From Methylacidimicrobium fagopyrum (lineage in GTDB: Bacteria > Verrucomicrobiota > Verrucomicrobiia > Limisphaerales > UBA11358), in the NCBI GenBank assembly GCA_026225255.1, contig JAMFSJ010000002.1, positions 62,001-126,000 on the forward strand: 64,000 bases of DNA. Direction: 5' to 3'. This document shows positions 1-10,242 of the stretch, in pieces; positions within the stretch are counted from its first letter, which is position 1, and each line of letters starts with the position of its first letter. The translations under genes and the position numbers were made by a program. A model generated the notes under the pieces. The model made no database searches and was not told where the DNA came from. It saw only the letters and a list, made by a program, of their open reading frames with translations.

Positions 1-627
1 GCTGATCGCCAACTGTCTGGGATGACGTTGGTGGAGATCATGATTACTTCCGCCCTTATGGTGATAGTCATCCTCGCCTTGGTAAGCGCCAATTACATTG
101 GGCTTCGGGAGAATCAATTGATGTCGAGCAAGTCCGGTGCGAATAATACATCGCGCAATGTCGCAAACTATCTCTATCAAGATATTCGCATGGCTAAAGG
201 TTACCAAATTGGCTCTCTCTCAGGCACCAATGGCTTGATTCCGATCACCAACGGTAATCAGCAGGGGGTGGCCTTGCAATTATTCCCGATCCTTATCAGC
301 ACCAATGAGGCGATTGATACGACTAAATATACTCTGTATTATTTTGATTTAAGCGATGCGGCTAATAGTAACGGCAAGTTATGGCGCTACGTCAGCACGA
401 ATCAGACGACGACGGTGATGGCTTCGAATCTTATCAATACTCTGTATTTTACCGGGGAAGATTTCACCGGGGCGACCCAAACAGTTAGAACCTATAAAGG
501 CATCATCCATACTACGTTTCAGTTCAGTGAGTTCCAGTATCCGAAAACAAAGGTGGGTTCTAATTATCTGTTTAACTATTACCGGGTTGATTGCCGGGCA
601 ACACCTCATTTACCAGACGGACCATGA
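1..627 (+). CDS. Type IV minor prepilin (PilW-like), 5' end outside window
   Basis: The reading frame is open from the first base. The residues before the first in-window ATG (position 22) read ADRQLSG, followed by MTLVEIMITSALMV. G|MTLVE is a class III prepilin peptidase site, so the Met at 22 is residue +1 of the mature pilin and the true start lies upstream of the window. The usual Glu5 and a roughly 20-residue hydrophobic helix follow. The remaining ~180 residues are polar and give no recognised domain beyond a minor-pilin globular part. The stop overlaps the next start by 4 bases (ATGA), so the two are translationally coupled in what is probably a pilV/pilW/pilX-like minor pilin operon. 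The role in initiating or tipping a type IV pilus or pseudopilus is inferred. Confidence 0.8.
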   Translation, partial: ADRQLSGMTLVEIMITSALMVIVILALVSANYIGLRENQLMSSKSGANNTSRNVANYLYQDIRMAKGYQIGSLSGTNGLIPITNGNQQGVALQLFPILISTNEAIDTTKYTLYYFDLSDAANSNGKLWRYVSTNQTTTVMASNLINTLYFTGEDFTGATQTVRTYKGIIHTTFQFSEFQYPKTKVGSNYLFNYYRVDCRATPHLPDGP

Positions 628-2564
628 AAATAAAACTGACATCCTCATCATCGGCCTGTGGATTTATTCTGCTTTTGGTCATGGTTTTGTGCGCCGCAAG
701 TCTGGTGGTCTTGGCCGGGGTTATGAGCTACACCAACACGACCGCTAATATTAATCAGCGCAATAACCAAGTGGCAATGTGCCGCAATGCGGCCGAGGCG
801 GCCACGGAAAAAGTATATTCGAAAATGGCTTATGATTTTACTGCTTATGGGCTTGGCCAGGTCAGCAATAATATGGTTGCGGGTATTTATAAGGCAATCG
901 TGCCGACAACGAATGATAATGCATTTTTCGGAAATTTTAATTTTTCTGATGCGACCAGCAATAATTACACTTATATCGGTTTTTTGACGAACTATACCGG
1001 GCCGATGCCGAGCCAATACACGAATTCTTATGTCGCCACCTCCCCGATTTACCGGATTGTTTCAAACGTTACGATGCCCGGCACACGTTTCAATACGATC
1101 GTCGGCACGGCGCAGGAAGATTTACTGCTCGCACTGGTGCCGATTACTACCTACGCGATTTTTTATAATGGAGAAATCGAATTCACCGGCTGCGCCACGA
1201 TGACTATCAATGGTCGCACTCATTCCAATGCGGATATCTGTGTCGGCACGAGCGCATCGTGCACTTTTAATGCGCCAGTCACTTGTTGCAGTGTTATTCA
1301 AATGCCGCAAAGAGCTTCTTGGGGTCCATATACTACATCTACCGCGCACACTACTTACAATGCCGGCTCTTCGACCAATGTCGTCAGCGTTGCCATCTCC
1401 ATTCCGATGACCAACACCCATTCCATCATTGAGCTCCCACCTGCGGGAGAGTTGACTACTTCGGTTCTGGGATTGCAGCGGGAATATAATAAAGCTAATG
1501 TGTGCATAATTGTAACTAACTCACCTTCGGGCGGCACTAATCCGGCAGTATATATTACCCTTCAAAATTCCTATAATGGAAATGCTCCGGTATTGGATAT
1601 AAATGCTAAGAGCTACTATTATACCAATGTCACTACGACGTTCTTACAGACGAATTGGAGTTGCATAACCAACTATGCCGCCACAGCTTTCGGTCCCAGC
1701 AATGCGCTAGGCAGCATTGCGCTGCCGTTCCTCAGTTTGACGAATACCTTTTATGATCAGCGTGAAAGCAAGACTAACTTAGTGACTCAAATTGACGTGG
1801 GCGCGTTCGCAAGCTGGGCCTTAACTAATATTGTTTGCAGCAATAAATTTGTCTTGAGTGGCAATTATCCATCTATTTTATATGTGGCCGACCGGCGCAA
1901 TGTCAACTCAAAGCAAATGGCGGTAGTGCGAGTTGTGAATGGTCAACAGTTGCCCTACAACAATGGTATTGGATTTTCAGTGGCCACGCTGAATCCCATT
2001 TATCTTAAAGGCAACTATAATACGACCATTGATAAAGGTGTTCATCAAGCATTGGCTATATATTCAACCACCAACGTCTTCACGGCGACCAATGGCGTCA
2101 CTATGACTTATACGGTCCCGGCGGCGCTGATAGCGGATTCAATTACTATTCTTTCGACTAATTGGCAAGATAGTCAAAGCACTAGTTCTTATACTGTGAC
2201 CCAAAATCCTGCTGATATGACCATGAATGCCGCTATTATAGTTGGGAATGTTCCTTCTACTGGAACGGGTGCGACTCAATTCAGCGGTGGGGTTCATAAC
2301 TTAACCCGGATGCTTGAGGATTGGGCTAACTATACTCTAACCTATAATACCTCTATTGTGTGCCTTTATGCTAGCCAGACAGCTACCAACCAATACGTGC
2401 CGGCCGGTTCAGCAGGTGCTTACTATTCAGCCCCGACACGTAATTGGGGGTTTGATCAAACGTATTATAATCCGGGCAAGCAGCCACCGGGCGTGCCGGC
2501 GGCACTCGTTCCTATTCGCTTTAATTGGACAATTCCGCCGCCGGGTAGCATTACTAGTAATTAA
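624..2564 (+). CDS. PilX-like pilus-assembly / surface protein
   Basis: Protein of 646 residues. I chose ATG 624 over an in-frame ATG at 591 because it gives a normal N-terminus (MKIKLTSSSSACGFILLLVMV) and a 4-base ATGA overlap with the preceding pilin gene. Residues ~13-32 form one hydrophobic helix followed by ANINQRNNQVAMCRNAAEAATEKV, which resembles the PilX N-terminal region (small-residue helix, then an AAEAA stretch). The remaining ~580 residues are extracellular in style, rich in Asn, Thr, Ser and Tyr with scattered Cys, and I recognise no domain there. It is much longer than a classical PilX (~170-200 aa), so the C-terminal part may be an adhesin-like or structural extension. The family call is moderate; the function of the large domain is unknown. 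Confidence 0.65.
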   Translation: MKIKLTSSSSACGFILLLVMVLCAASLVVLAGVMSYTNTTANINQRNNQVAMCRNAAEAATEKVYSKMAYDFTAYGLGQVSNNMVAGIYKAIVPTTNDNAFFGNFNFSDATSNNYTYIGFLTNYTGPMPSQYTNSYVATSPIYRIVSNVTMPGTRFNTIVGTAQEDLLLALVPITTYAIFYNGEIEFTGCATMTINGRTHSNADICVGTSASCTFNAPVTCCSVIQMPQRASWGPYTTSTAHTTYNAGSSTNVVSVAISIPMTNTHSIIELPPAGELTTSVLGLQREYNKANVCIIVTNSPSGGTNPAVYITLQNSYNGNAPVLDINAKSYYYTNVTTTFLQTNWSCITNYAATAFGPSNALGSIALPFLSLTNTFYDQRESKTNLVTQIDVGAFASWALTNIVCSNKFVLSGNYPSILYVADRRNVNSKQMAVVRVVNGQQLPYNNGIGFSVATLNPIYLKGNYNTTIDKGVHQALAIYSTTNVFTATNGVTMTYTVPAALIADSITILSTNWQDSQSTSSYTVTQNPADMTMNAAIIVGNVPSTGTGATQFSGGVHNLTRMLEDWANYTLTYNTSIVCLYASQTATNQYVPAGSAGAYYSAPTRNWGFDQTYYNPGKQPPGVPAALVPIRFNWTIPPPGSITSN

Positions 2565-2611
2565 GACGATAGCAGTTTGTAATTGGCTTAGCGGTTCTTT
2601 CTGCGCTGGTT

Positions 2612-4126
2612 TTACGGTTGCAAAAAAGCTTCCAATTCCACCTGCATTTTTTGCAGGTCGGGCAGGTTGGCATACATCATGTGGCCCGCGTCAAATTCGG
2701 CGTAGTGGATGTTTTTTCGTAATTCATCCGCGAGCGGCATGTGATTAAGACTGTGCTTCACGGTGTCAATCGGGCAGACCAGATCGCAGCGTCCGCCGAA
2801 GACGAGGATTTTCAGATACGGATTTTGGTTCATCACTTGCGCCAACCGCGTGCTGGCGTCGGGATAATGATTGCGCGCGCCGTAATTCCACGGCTGCACA
2901 CCCGCGAGCAGCTCGTAGGGCAGATCATCTTCGAATTTTAATTCACTGCGGACGTAGGAATTCATCGCTGCCGAAAACGGACCCATTACCGCCGCCATCG
3001 CCGGATCAAAATCGGGATAAGCCGCGGACGGATCGCCATCACGTCCGGTCAAACGCGCATCGTAAGCTCCGAGAATCAAACCTTCATCGTGCAGCAATTG
3101 CTTGCGAAAAACGCCTTCGTCCACGCGCAGATTATAGTCGGCAATGATTTGCGGTTTGAGGCCGGTTAGCCGAGCGAGTTCGGTGATGATTTTGGCGCGT
3201 TCGTCGGCGGACAACGCGGCGCCTTGCTGCAAAGCGGTGGTCAATTCACCGTTCGCAAAAGCGCGCGATTCCGCGAGCGCGTTGGTCAGATTGGCTTGCA
3301 AATCCGCCGGCAATTTTTGATGGTAAAATGCCGCCGCCGTGTAACCCGGCAAAATGAGCGGATACGGCAGATCATTGCCGGTCGCACCGTCGAGGGTGGC
3401 GAAATCTAAAACACCGGAGATCAAGATCAATCCGTTCAAATACATACCGTAGCGACCGCGCAAATGATCCGCCAGACCGGCGGCGCGGAAGACGCCGTAA
3501 CTTTCGCCGCACAAAAATTTGGGCGAAAGCCAGCGATCGTTCCGCGTCGTCCAAAGCCGGATGAATTCGCCGACACTGTCCAAATCCGCTTCATCACCAA
3601 AAAAGTCCGCCGTTTTTTCATCCTTCGTGACGCGGCTAAAACCGGTCGCCACGGGATCAATGAAAACCAGATCGCTTTGATTTAGGATGGAATATTGATT
3701 ATCCACCAATGAAAACGGCGGTGCGGGTTGCGTGCCGTCGGGATTCATCTTCACGCGGCGCGGGCCGAGCGCACCGAGGTGCAGCCAAACGGACGCGGAA
3801 CCAGGACCGCCATTGAAACTAAAAGTGACCGGTCGCGGCTCCGCATTCGTCGCGTTCAGGCGGGTATAAGCGACATAAAAAATCGAGGCCCGCGAAGTGC
3901 CATCGTCTTTCAAAATGGGCAACATGCCGGTTTCCGCGCGATACGTCACGGTTTCGCCCGCGATGGTGACAGTGTTGGTCACGCATACCGGTGCATGCGC
4001 GGCGTCGGGAATTTTGGCGAGTGTCGCATGATTGGTGGCGGGCGAATTGGTATCGACCGGACTGGCGGCGCGAATGCAAAGGGTCAGCGCCAGCGTAGTA
4101 AACGCGAGAGTGATGATTTTTTTCAT
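2612..4126 (-). CDS. Secreted serine carboxypeptidase, peptidase family S10
   Basis: Protein of 504 residues with a signal peptide (MKKIITLAFTTLALTLCIRA). Family S10 landmarks are all present: the oxyanion region FNGGPGSASVW (~104-114), nucleophile Ser209 in CGESYG, Asp448 in GGRCDLVCP and His482 in DAGHMMY. Family members remove C-terminal residues from peptides; with the signal peptide this one probably acts in the periplasm or outside the cell on peptides from degraded protein. It is transcribed away from the prepilin gene at 4504 and converges on the pilin operon ending at 2564, leaving only 47 bases between stops. Length and motif spacing are normal for bacterial S10 enzymes and no key residue is missing. 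Confidence 0.9.
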   Translation of the reverse strand: MKKIITLAFTTLALTLCIRAASPVDTNSPATNHATLAKIPDAAHAPVCVTNTVTIAGETVTYRAETGMLPILKDDGTSRASIFYVAYTRLNATNAEPRPVTFSFNGGPGSASVWLHLGALGPRRVKMNPDGTQPAPPFSLVDNQYSILNQSDLVFIDPVATGFSRVTKDEKTADFFGDEADLDSVGEFIRLWTTRNDRWLSPKFLCGESYGVFRAAGLADHLRGRYGMYLNGLILISGVLDFATLDGATGNDLPYPLILPGYTAAAFYHQKLPADLQANLTNALAESRAFANGELTTALQQGAALSADERAKIITELARLTGLKPQIIADYNLRVDEGVFRKQLLHDEGLILGAYDARLTGRDGDPSAAYPDFDPAMAAVMGPFSAAMNSYVRSELKFEDDLPYELLAGVQPWNYGARNHYPDASTRLAQVMNQNPYLKILVFGGRCDLVCPIDTVKHSLNHMPLADELRKNIHYAEFDAGHMMYANLPDLQKMQVELEAFLQP

Positions 4127-4503
4127 TTAAATTAGTGGATTCCAATGGTTTAACCGTTCTAACCGAACTCGACTCCGACGCTGCGGGTTTCCGAACCGTT
4201 CAAAAGAATCAGCCAATGGGGGGAAAAGTCACGCCCTGTTTTGTCGGTAATTGTGAAGAACTTGTGGATAATTTTCAGGGAAACTGCTTGCCTGCGCCCG
4301 CAAAAAATGAGAGAAATAGCTATTGGTTCATTGTAACCAAATAAAGGACGACCAAAAAACAACTGGTGATAATCCAAAACAAGGCCGCATTGTATCCATT
4401 TCCAAATAGGCTGGTTTGTCTGGGGTTAAGGTTTAGGTTGTTACCAAAACGTCACGTTCATTTTTTCAGTTTTAGGGTAGAATAATCAATCTGTAATGAA
4501 AGT
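4127..4503. other. Divergent intergenic region
   Basis: This 377-base spacer separates the minus-strand S10 peptidase from the plus-strand prepilin gene and must hold both promoters. It is AT-richer than its neighbours in the second half. TAGAAT at 4478-4483 is a possible -10 element for the prepilin gene, without a convincing -35 box. One perfect DnaA-box nonamer lies at 4263-4271 but stands alone. No gene, RNA or repeat was recognised. Confidence 0.5.
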
Positions 4504-5451
4504 ATGAAGCAAACGAGTTATAACCAGTCGCATAATCAGGAACTTCCCGCGCGCCAAAATCAGTCCCGCAAACGCGCGGCATTTACCTTGATTGAACTTT
4601 TGGTGGTGATCGCCATCATCGCGATTTTAGCGGCAATGTTGCTGCCGGCGTTGGCGTCAGCCAAGAAAAAAGCGCAAATGATCAATTGCGTTTCAAATCA
4701 GAAACAATGGGCGTTAACATTGTCTATTTATGGTGCGGATAGTAATGATTTAATGCCGCGCGATGGGACTGACAATGGCGGAACATATGGGCCAGATGCG
4801 GCGGCTCCGACTACGGGGCCGGATTACCAAGGGGGGCCGCAGTGTCCGGTAGCTTGGTTCAATGTGCTTCCGCAGTTGATGGCTGACCAGCCGCTTTCAT
4901 ACTACTATGGGCTTTCGCTCCCGGTTTTTTCTAAATACCCATTAATCAATACCACCAATGCTGGCAGTAAGGTTTGGTTCTGTCCTTCCGCAAGATGGTT
5001 GAACCCGGCAGATGCAACCGGTGCAACTCCATTTTTAAGTGGAGGCAAATATGGGTTTTTTACTTACGCGATGGATTTAGATTTGAAGTTATTGGGTGAC
5101 ATCAAGAACGGCGTGGCCGTTGCGGCAAACGGATCGGGCAACAGTTACGGCTGGCCCAGAATGCCAAAGATATCAAGTATTCGCAGGCCCAGTGCGCAAG
5201 TGTTCATGTTTGAACAGACATTTAGCCCGACTTTAGAAGGTAATCGTAATAGCGGAACCTATCCGGCCGACCGCTGGAATTATTTTCCTCAGCGGCACAG
5301 TCTTGGTGGCATTATTGGTTTTATGGACGGTCATGCCAGTTATTACAAATATAAGTATGTTTTTAATCCAAGTCCGGTGGCAGATTCGCGGGAAGAAAAA
5401 CGGAATCCGGATATTTATTGGAATCCCAACCGGGATGATTCCATTAACTGA
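4504..5451 (+). CDS. Prepilin-type protein with H-X9-DG C-terminal motif
   Basis: Protein of 315 residues. After a 26-residue basic leader comes the class III prepilin site [16 protein letters not shown], with Glu+5 and a long hydrophobic helix. The C-terminal part carries the processing-associated H-X9-DG motif (His in [10 protein letters not shown], Asp-Gly in MDGHA). This architecture is greatly expanded in Verrucomicrobiota, Lentisphaerota and Planctomycetota. The proteins are believed to be processed by a prepilin peptidase and may form pseudopili or cell-surface structures, but individual functions are not established. ATG 4504 is the only start that gives the leader. The next gene, a large exoprotein, starts 50 bases downstream with AAGGAG upstream of its ATG and may be co-transcribed. 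Confidence 0.85.
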   Translation: MKQTSYNQSHNQELPARQNQSRKRAAFTLIELLVVIAIIAILAAMLLPALASAKKKAQMINCVSNQKQWALTLSIYGADSNDLMPRDGTDNGGTYGPDAAAPTTGPDYQGGPQCPVAWFNVLPQLMADQPLSYYYGLSLPVFSKYPLINTTNAGSKVWFCPSARWLNPADATGATPFLSGGKYGFFTYAMDLDLKLLGDIKNGVAVAANGSGNSYGWPRMPKISSIRRPSAQVFMFEQTFSPTLEGNRNSGTYPADRWNYFPQRHSLGGIIGFMDGHASYYKYKYVFNPSPVADSREEKRNPDIYWNPNRDDSIN

Positions 5452-5501
5452 TATTTTTTGATTTAATAAAAAAACAAAAGAAAACCAAGGAGAAGTTAGC
5501 A

Positions 5502-8500
5502 ATGAAATCCATGATTAAAAATGTTAGCGCGATATTGGTGTTATGTCTTTTAATGCCTATCGGAGTCAAAGCCGCCGGCTTCACGGCGGGCAACGTTGTG
5601 GTCGAACAATTTGGTGATGGCTCGGCGGCATTGAGTTCGGCTGCCACGCCTGTGTTTATTTTGGAATATCTTCCTTCTACGGCTGCCCAAGCCAGCCCAG
5701 TGCAAACCATTACCATTCCGGGCACTGGCAGCACCCGGTTGACTGTGGCTGGTAATGCTACCTCAGAAGGTTTTTTAACGCGCTCAACTGATCGGAACAT
5801 CCTTACTCTTCCTGGTTATGACGCAGACGCAGGCACAGCAGGTCTTGCGGCCTCAACATCTACCACTGTTGGTCGTGAGATTGGAAAATTGGATGTTAAC
5901 GGAAATTTTACGCGGGTAGCGACTGGATCAGCCATGTATAGCGGAGGGAACATCCGCAGTTCCATATCTGACGGGGTCAATTATTGGACGGCAGGGAGCG
6001 TGGGTGGTGTTTGGTATTCTGCTGCCGGTGGTGCGCCGATCCAAATCACTTCTGGTAGTGGCAATTTCCGTGTGGCCAGAATTTATAATGGCAATCTCTA
6101 TTACTCCTCATCCGCAGCGATTTCTGTCTATTCTGGACTTCCTGCAGCAACAGCCACGGGAACGGCCACGGGCATTACGAGCACTAGCATATATGATTTT
6201 GCAATCAATCCGGCAGGCACTATTGCTTATGTGTGTGACGATGGGGCATTGACGGGAACAGGTGGTATTGAGAAATGGGTTCTTAGCGGCGGTGTTTGGA
6301 CCAAAAAATTTACCTTTGGAACAGCCAACGGGCTCAGCAACGGATGCCGGTCGTTGGCGGTTGATTTTAGTGGGGCAAATCCGGTCCTATACGCCACCGA
6401 TGCTGCAACGTTGACAAAGTTAATTAAAATTATCGATACAAGTGCGTTAACCGATACAAGTGATGCTGCCGACCAGGTGACCATCTTAGCCACCGCCGCA
6501 GCTAATACAGCCTTTCGTGGAGTAGCGCTCGCTCCCAGCGCCAATGCTTTGGCTCCCTCGATTACTCTTCAGCCGCAAGATGCGAGTCTGTTTGTTGGGG
6601 TGAATGCCACATTCACCACTGCCGCCAGCGGTAACGCCCCACTTTCTTATCAATGGTATTACAATACTAACACTTTATTGCTTAATGCGACCAATGCTTC
6701 CTTGACGGTGAGCAACATCACAACGCTTTCAGCTGGCACTTATTCTGCCACGGTTACCAATAATGTGGGTTCTGTCACAACCCGTTATGCGGTCTTGACG
6801 GTAAGTTCTACGCCCGTTCCACCCACGATCACCAACCAGCCAGCCAGCATAACGGTCAACGCAGGTGATACGGCAGCCTTCACGGTATTGGCAGGGGGCA
6901 GCCCGGTTTTGGCTTACCAATGGAAATCTGTCGTTAGTGGAGTGACCAATATTCTTACCAATTCGAGCGCTACTACAGCGACGCTTAGTTTGTCCGGCGT
7001 AACTACCGCGCAAGCCGGTCAATATTTTGTCACTATTACCAATTCATTCGGCAACACTAACAGCACCTTAGCAACGTTGACGGTGACTCCGCCAGTGGCT
7101 TTGTCCATCGGACAACTCCGTTCTATGGTGGATACCAATTTTGCGCCGACCAATACGACCACGGCCTACACGATTACCGGCACTGTGACCACGTGGACGA
7201 ACATGACGACCAGCACGACCAGTTCCGAGTTCTATATGCAGGATAGTTCCGGCGGCATAGTTGTTTTCTGGACCGGTGCTGCGCCAAGCACGAGCCTGCC
7301 AGCGGCAGGTTCATTAGTGCAGGTAACTGGTCCACTGGGGGCTTTCAATGGTTTATTGGAAATTGAACCAGTGCTCTCTAATCCACTGCATAACGTTACC
7401 GTTCTCAGTACTAATAATCCTTTGCCGAAGGCGCAGCCGTTGCCGTTCGATCCCAATGTCACTGGTAGCTTAGCGGCGATGAAAAATTTTGAAGGCATGT
7501 ATTTTGTTGCCTCCAATGTCATGTTGAATCTGGTGACACCTAATTTCGCCTCGGGTGCGAACGATACCATTACCAATAATGCCTTTAACATTCTCACTGC
7601 AACAAATAGTGGCGCGACAGTGAGCTTCACCAATCAACAAGGACAGACCTTCATTTTGTTTGTCAACGCAGGGACGGATATTCCGAACAAATCAAAGTAT
7701 ACGACTCCGGTGACGATCTTTGGTGTGCTGGGATATTTTTCATCAGCCGGCTATGAATTTACTCCGAGCCGTTATGCGGACATCATTTCCTATAACCATG
7801 TGACTAATGTATTGGTCAATGCTCGCAAAGGAGATTTGGCAACCAATTCATATTCTGAATTAGTTGTTCGTCCGGGCGAGTCATTGACGACTTACGTCAG
7901 CATTGGTGATGTTGCCGGCGGAAATGTGACAATTACTCCCGTAGGAAGTTTGCCAACAGGGGCTGGTTGGTCTGGAATCACCAGCGGAATCAGCGCAACC
8001 GGTGTATTCAGCTATACTGGTTCGGCTGCAGATGCTGGCAATAACTACCCAATTCAACTGAGTGTGTCTACCACAACCGGAGCCTCTTATACTCAAACAA
8101 TCAATGTGTATGTGCCAACGCCGCAAGAACAACAGATTGCCATCACCGAGTTTTTGGTCAGTCCGACGTCCAATACTAATTTATCGTTCTATAACCCGCT
8201 CAAACGGGCAACGGCGGTCAGTGGTATTGCTACAAACGATGAATATGTGGAAATTGTGAATCAATCCACCAGTGACCTGAGCTCGGAATTCTTTCTGGAT
8301 ACGGGCACGGCATCTAAGCCGGTTTTTGATTCGTTTGGCTTGTTTGGAACAACTCTTCTGGCGTCTAGCTCATTGGTCATCTATGGTGGGGATGGCAGCC
8401 CGGTTGATGCACCCGGACTATCAACGCCGGTGGCGGCTTCAACCGGTTTAGGACTTTCAAAATCGGGTGGGGTATTAGTTCTTCGTAATAATAGTGGTTA

Positions 8501-8885
8501 CATCATCGATCGTTTGGCATATGCGGCAAGTGATGTCTCTACTAATGGTTCGACGTCACGTTTCCCAACTTGGACGAACTCGCTGGTTCTGCAAACTTAC
8601 GTCAGCACAAATCTGGTTACTCCAGGTGCGCAATACGACGGCGGATCTTGGGCCACTGCAACCAAAATCCCGACGGGCGTGGCGGGTGTGGTGATTACTT
8701 ATGTGAATGGCAAGGCAGTCTTGACCTTCCCGGCGAATACTAGCCAAGCTTCCACTTTGTGGAACGCCAGCGATGTTGCCGGACCATATAATGTTATCTA
8801 TGGTCAACCGTTCCCCAGCGGAGCTGGAACCTTTACGAATATAAATGCTGCCGCCCAGCAGTTCTATTACATCTCTACGCAATAA
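5502..8885 (+). CDS. Large secreted protein with Ig-like, OB-like and lamin-tail domains
   Basis: Protein of 1127 residues with a signal peptide (MKSMIKNVSAILVLCLLMPIGVKA). Seen in order: a repetitive beta-propeller-like N-terminal part (to ~345); two Ig-like domains (~352-440 and ~440-530, each with the typical YQW...AGTYS or AGQYF pattern); a domain resembling the OB-fold found beside nucleases (~533-760, ITGTVTTW...EFYMQDSSGGIVVF); and a lamin-tail-like domain (~876-1020, IAITEFLV...EYVEIVNQS...DRLAYA). There is no PEP-CTERM or obvious nuclease active site, so a binding or adhesive surface role is more likely than catalysis. A good ribosome-binding site (AAGGAG, about 9 bases upstream of ATG 5502) supports the start. 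A strong terminator follows the gene. Ser, Thr, Asn and Ala dominate the composition. Confidence 0.75.
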   Translation: MKSMIKNVSAILVLCLLMPIGVKAAGFTAGNVVVEQFGDGSAALSSAATPVFILEYLPSTAAQASPVQTITIPGTGSTRLTVAGNATSEGFLTRSTDRNILTLPGYDADAGTAGLAASTSTTVGREIGKLDVNGNFTRVATGSAMYSGGNIRSSISDGVNYWTAGSVGGVWYSAAGGAPIQITSGSGNFRVARIYNGNLYYSSSAAISVYSGLPAATATGTATGITSTSIYDFAINPAGTIAYVCDDGALTGTGGIEKWVLSGGVWTKKFTFGTANGLSNGCRSLAVDFSGANPVLYATDAATLTKLIKIIDTSALTDTSDAADQVTILATAAANTAFRGVALAPSANALAPSITLQPQDASLFVGVNATFTTAASGNAPLSYQWYYNTNTLLLNATNASLTVSNITTLSAGTYSATVTNNVGSVTTRYAVLTVSSTPVPPTITNQPASITVNAGDTAAFTVLAGGSPVLAYQWKSVVSGVTNILTNSSATTATLSLSGVTTAQAGQYFVTITNSFGNTNSTLATLTVTPPVALSIGQLRSMVDTNFAPTNTTTAYTITGTVTTWTNMTTSTTSSEFYMQDSSGGIVVFWTGAAPSTSLPAAGSLVQVTGPLGAFNGLLEIEPVLSNPLHNVTVLSTNNPLPKAQPLPFDPNVTGSLAAMKNFEGMYFVASNVMLNLVTPNFASGANDTITNNAFNILTATNSGATVSFTNQQGQTFILFVNAGTDIPNKSKYTTPVTIFGVLGYFSSAGYEFTPSRYADIISYNHVTNVLVNARKGDLATNSYSELVVRPGESLTTYVSIGDVAGGNVTITPVGSLPTGAGWSGITSGISATGVFSYTGSAADAGNNYPIQLSVSTTTGASYTQTINVYVPTPQEQQIAITEFLVSPTSNTNLSFYNPLKRATAVSGIATNDEYVEIVNQSTSDLSSEFFLDTGTASKPVFDSFGLFGTTLLASSSLVIYGGDGSPVDAPGLSTPVAASTGLGLSKSGGVLVLRNNSGYIIDRLAYAASDVSTNGSTSRFPTWTNSLVLQTYVSTNLVTPGAQYDGGSWATATKIPTGVAGVVITYVNGKAVLTFPANTSQASTLWNASDVAGPYNVIYGQPFPSGAGTFTNINAAAQQFYYISTQ

Positions 8886-8904
8886 GCGCGATATAGAAAA
8901 TTCA

Positions 8905-8939
8905 AGGGCGACCAGCAATGGTCGCCCTTTTTTGTTTTC
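8905..8939 (+). terminator. Intrinsic terminator after the Ig-like exoprotein
   Basis: A perfect 10-bp stem (AAGGGCGACC 8905-8914 with GGTCGCCCTT 8921-8930) and a 6-base loop are followed by TTTTGTTTT. The hairpin begins 19 bases after the stop at 8885. It lies in the convergent space with leuB and could also limit leuB transcripts, though the T-tract is on the plus-strand side. Confidence 0.85.
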
Positions 8940-8986
8940 CGTAATTACTTGTCAGTGAAGTTCAACGCCAATTAGCGGTTGAGAAA

Positions 8987-10093
8987 TCAAACCGCCGCGG
9001 CAATTGCGTCGCCCATTTCACGGGTGCCGACCTTGCGGGCGTTCGCTTCGCTGGCGCTGAAAATATCGCCCGTGCGGTTGCCTGCTTCGATGGCCGTTTT
9101 CACCGCGCGTTCAATCGCCGCCGCCGCGTCGTTCAAGCCGAAGCTGTGACGCAACATTAACGCGACGGATAAAATTTGCGCGATCGGATTCGCCAGATTT
9201 TTCCCCGCGATATCCGGCGCCGTGCCGCCCGCGGGTTCGTAGAAGCCGAACGTATTTTCGTTGCTCGTCGCGCCCAGGCTTGCGCTGGGCAACATGCCGA
9301 GCGATCCGGCAATCGCCGCTGCTTCGTCACTCAAAATATCGCCGAACATATTTTCGCAGAGCATCACGTCGAACTGCGTCGGGCGCAGCATGAGTTGCAT
9401 CGCGCCGTTGTCCACGAACATGTGTTCAAGGGTCACGTCCGGATAATTTTTGCCGACGCGCGTGACGACTTCGCGCCACAGAATACCGTTTTCCAACACG
9501 TTCGCCTTGTCGATGCTCGTCAATTTTTTGCGACGCAACTGCGCGGCCTTGAACGCGACGTGCGCGATGCGTTCGATTTCTGGCGTGGTATAAACCATTG
9601 TATCAATCGCGCGGAAATTGCCGCCGCCGAGATCTTCAGTTTTTTTCGGCTGGCCGAAATACATGCCGCCCGTCAATTCGCGGACGACTAGGATATCAAT
9701 GCCATCGCCCTGGCGTTCCTTCGCCAGCGGACACGCGTGCGCGAGCGCCTTGGGCAATTGCACCGGGCGCAAGTTGGCGAACAAACCGAATTCCTTGCGG
9801 ATACGCAACAGCGCCGCGCGTTCGGGACGTTCTTCTTTGGGAATCGTCGGATCGCGATCCGGCAAACCGACGGAGCCGAATAAAATAGAATCGGATTTTT
9901 TGCACAACTCCAGCGTGGCGTCAGGCAACGCTTTGCCCGCCGCGTCAATGCCCGCCCAACCGACGGGAGCTTCGGTGATCTCGGTGGTGAAATCGAATTT
10001 CTTTTCCGTCGCGCGCAAAACTTTGATCGCTTCGCGCATGACTTCCGGTCCGATGCCGTCGCCGGCCAAGGCTGCAACTTTAAATTTTTTCAT
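8987..10093 (-). CDS. leuB: 3-isopropylmalate dehydrogenase
   Basis: Protein of 368 residues. It begins MKKFKVAALAGDGIGPEVM, the conserved GDGIGPE start of the isocitrate/isopropylmalate dehydrogenase family. Also visible are the LRPVQ and VRELTGGMYFG segments, the substrate/metal helix ENMFGDILSDEAAAIAGSLG, and the adenine-binding segment EPAGGTAPDIAGKNLANP. The enzyme oxidises 3-isopropylmalate to 2-oxoisocaproate with NAD in leucine biosynthesis in the cytoplasm. The VRELTGG motif and NAD-type segment favour LeuB over isocitrate or tartrate dehydrogenase. leuA and leuCD are not adjacent, so the gene stands alone here between convergent and divergent neighbours. Length is typical for the family. 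Confidence 0.95.
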   Translation of the reverse strand: MKKFKVAALAGDGIGPEVMREAIKVLRATEKKFDFTTEITEAPVGWAGIDAAGKALPDATLELCKKSDSILFGSVGLPDRDPTIPKEERPERAALLRIRKEFGLFANLRPVQLPKALAHACPLAKERQGDGIDILVVRELTGGMYFGQPKKTEDLGGGNFRAIDTMVYTTPEIERIAHVAFKAAQLRRKKLTSIDKANVLENGILWREVVTRVGKNYPDVTLEHMFVDNGAMQLMLRPTQFDVMLCENMFGDILSDEAAAIAGSLGMLPSASLGATSNENTFGFYEPAGGTAPDIAGKNLANPIAQILSVALMLRHSFGLNDAAAAIERAVKTAIEAGNRTGDIFSASEANARKVGTREMGDAIAAAV

Positions 10094-10242
10094 AAATTAA
10101 GAACGCTGATTCTAATTTTTTCCCGCGTTGAGACAAATGAATTTTTATCACGGATGGATTTTGCGAACCCAAATAAGGGACACGTTTGTTTTGAAAAATC
10201 AGGCGTCATGCGGTAGCTTTTTAGGGCAATTATTTAAATATT

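Noticed and set aside
4263-4271. Perfect DnaA-box nonamer (TGTGGATAA)
   Set aside because: Single occurrence; a 9-mer is expected about once per 131 kb on both strands, so one hit in 64 kb is unremarkable and there is no cluster or dnaA gene.
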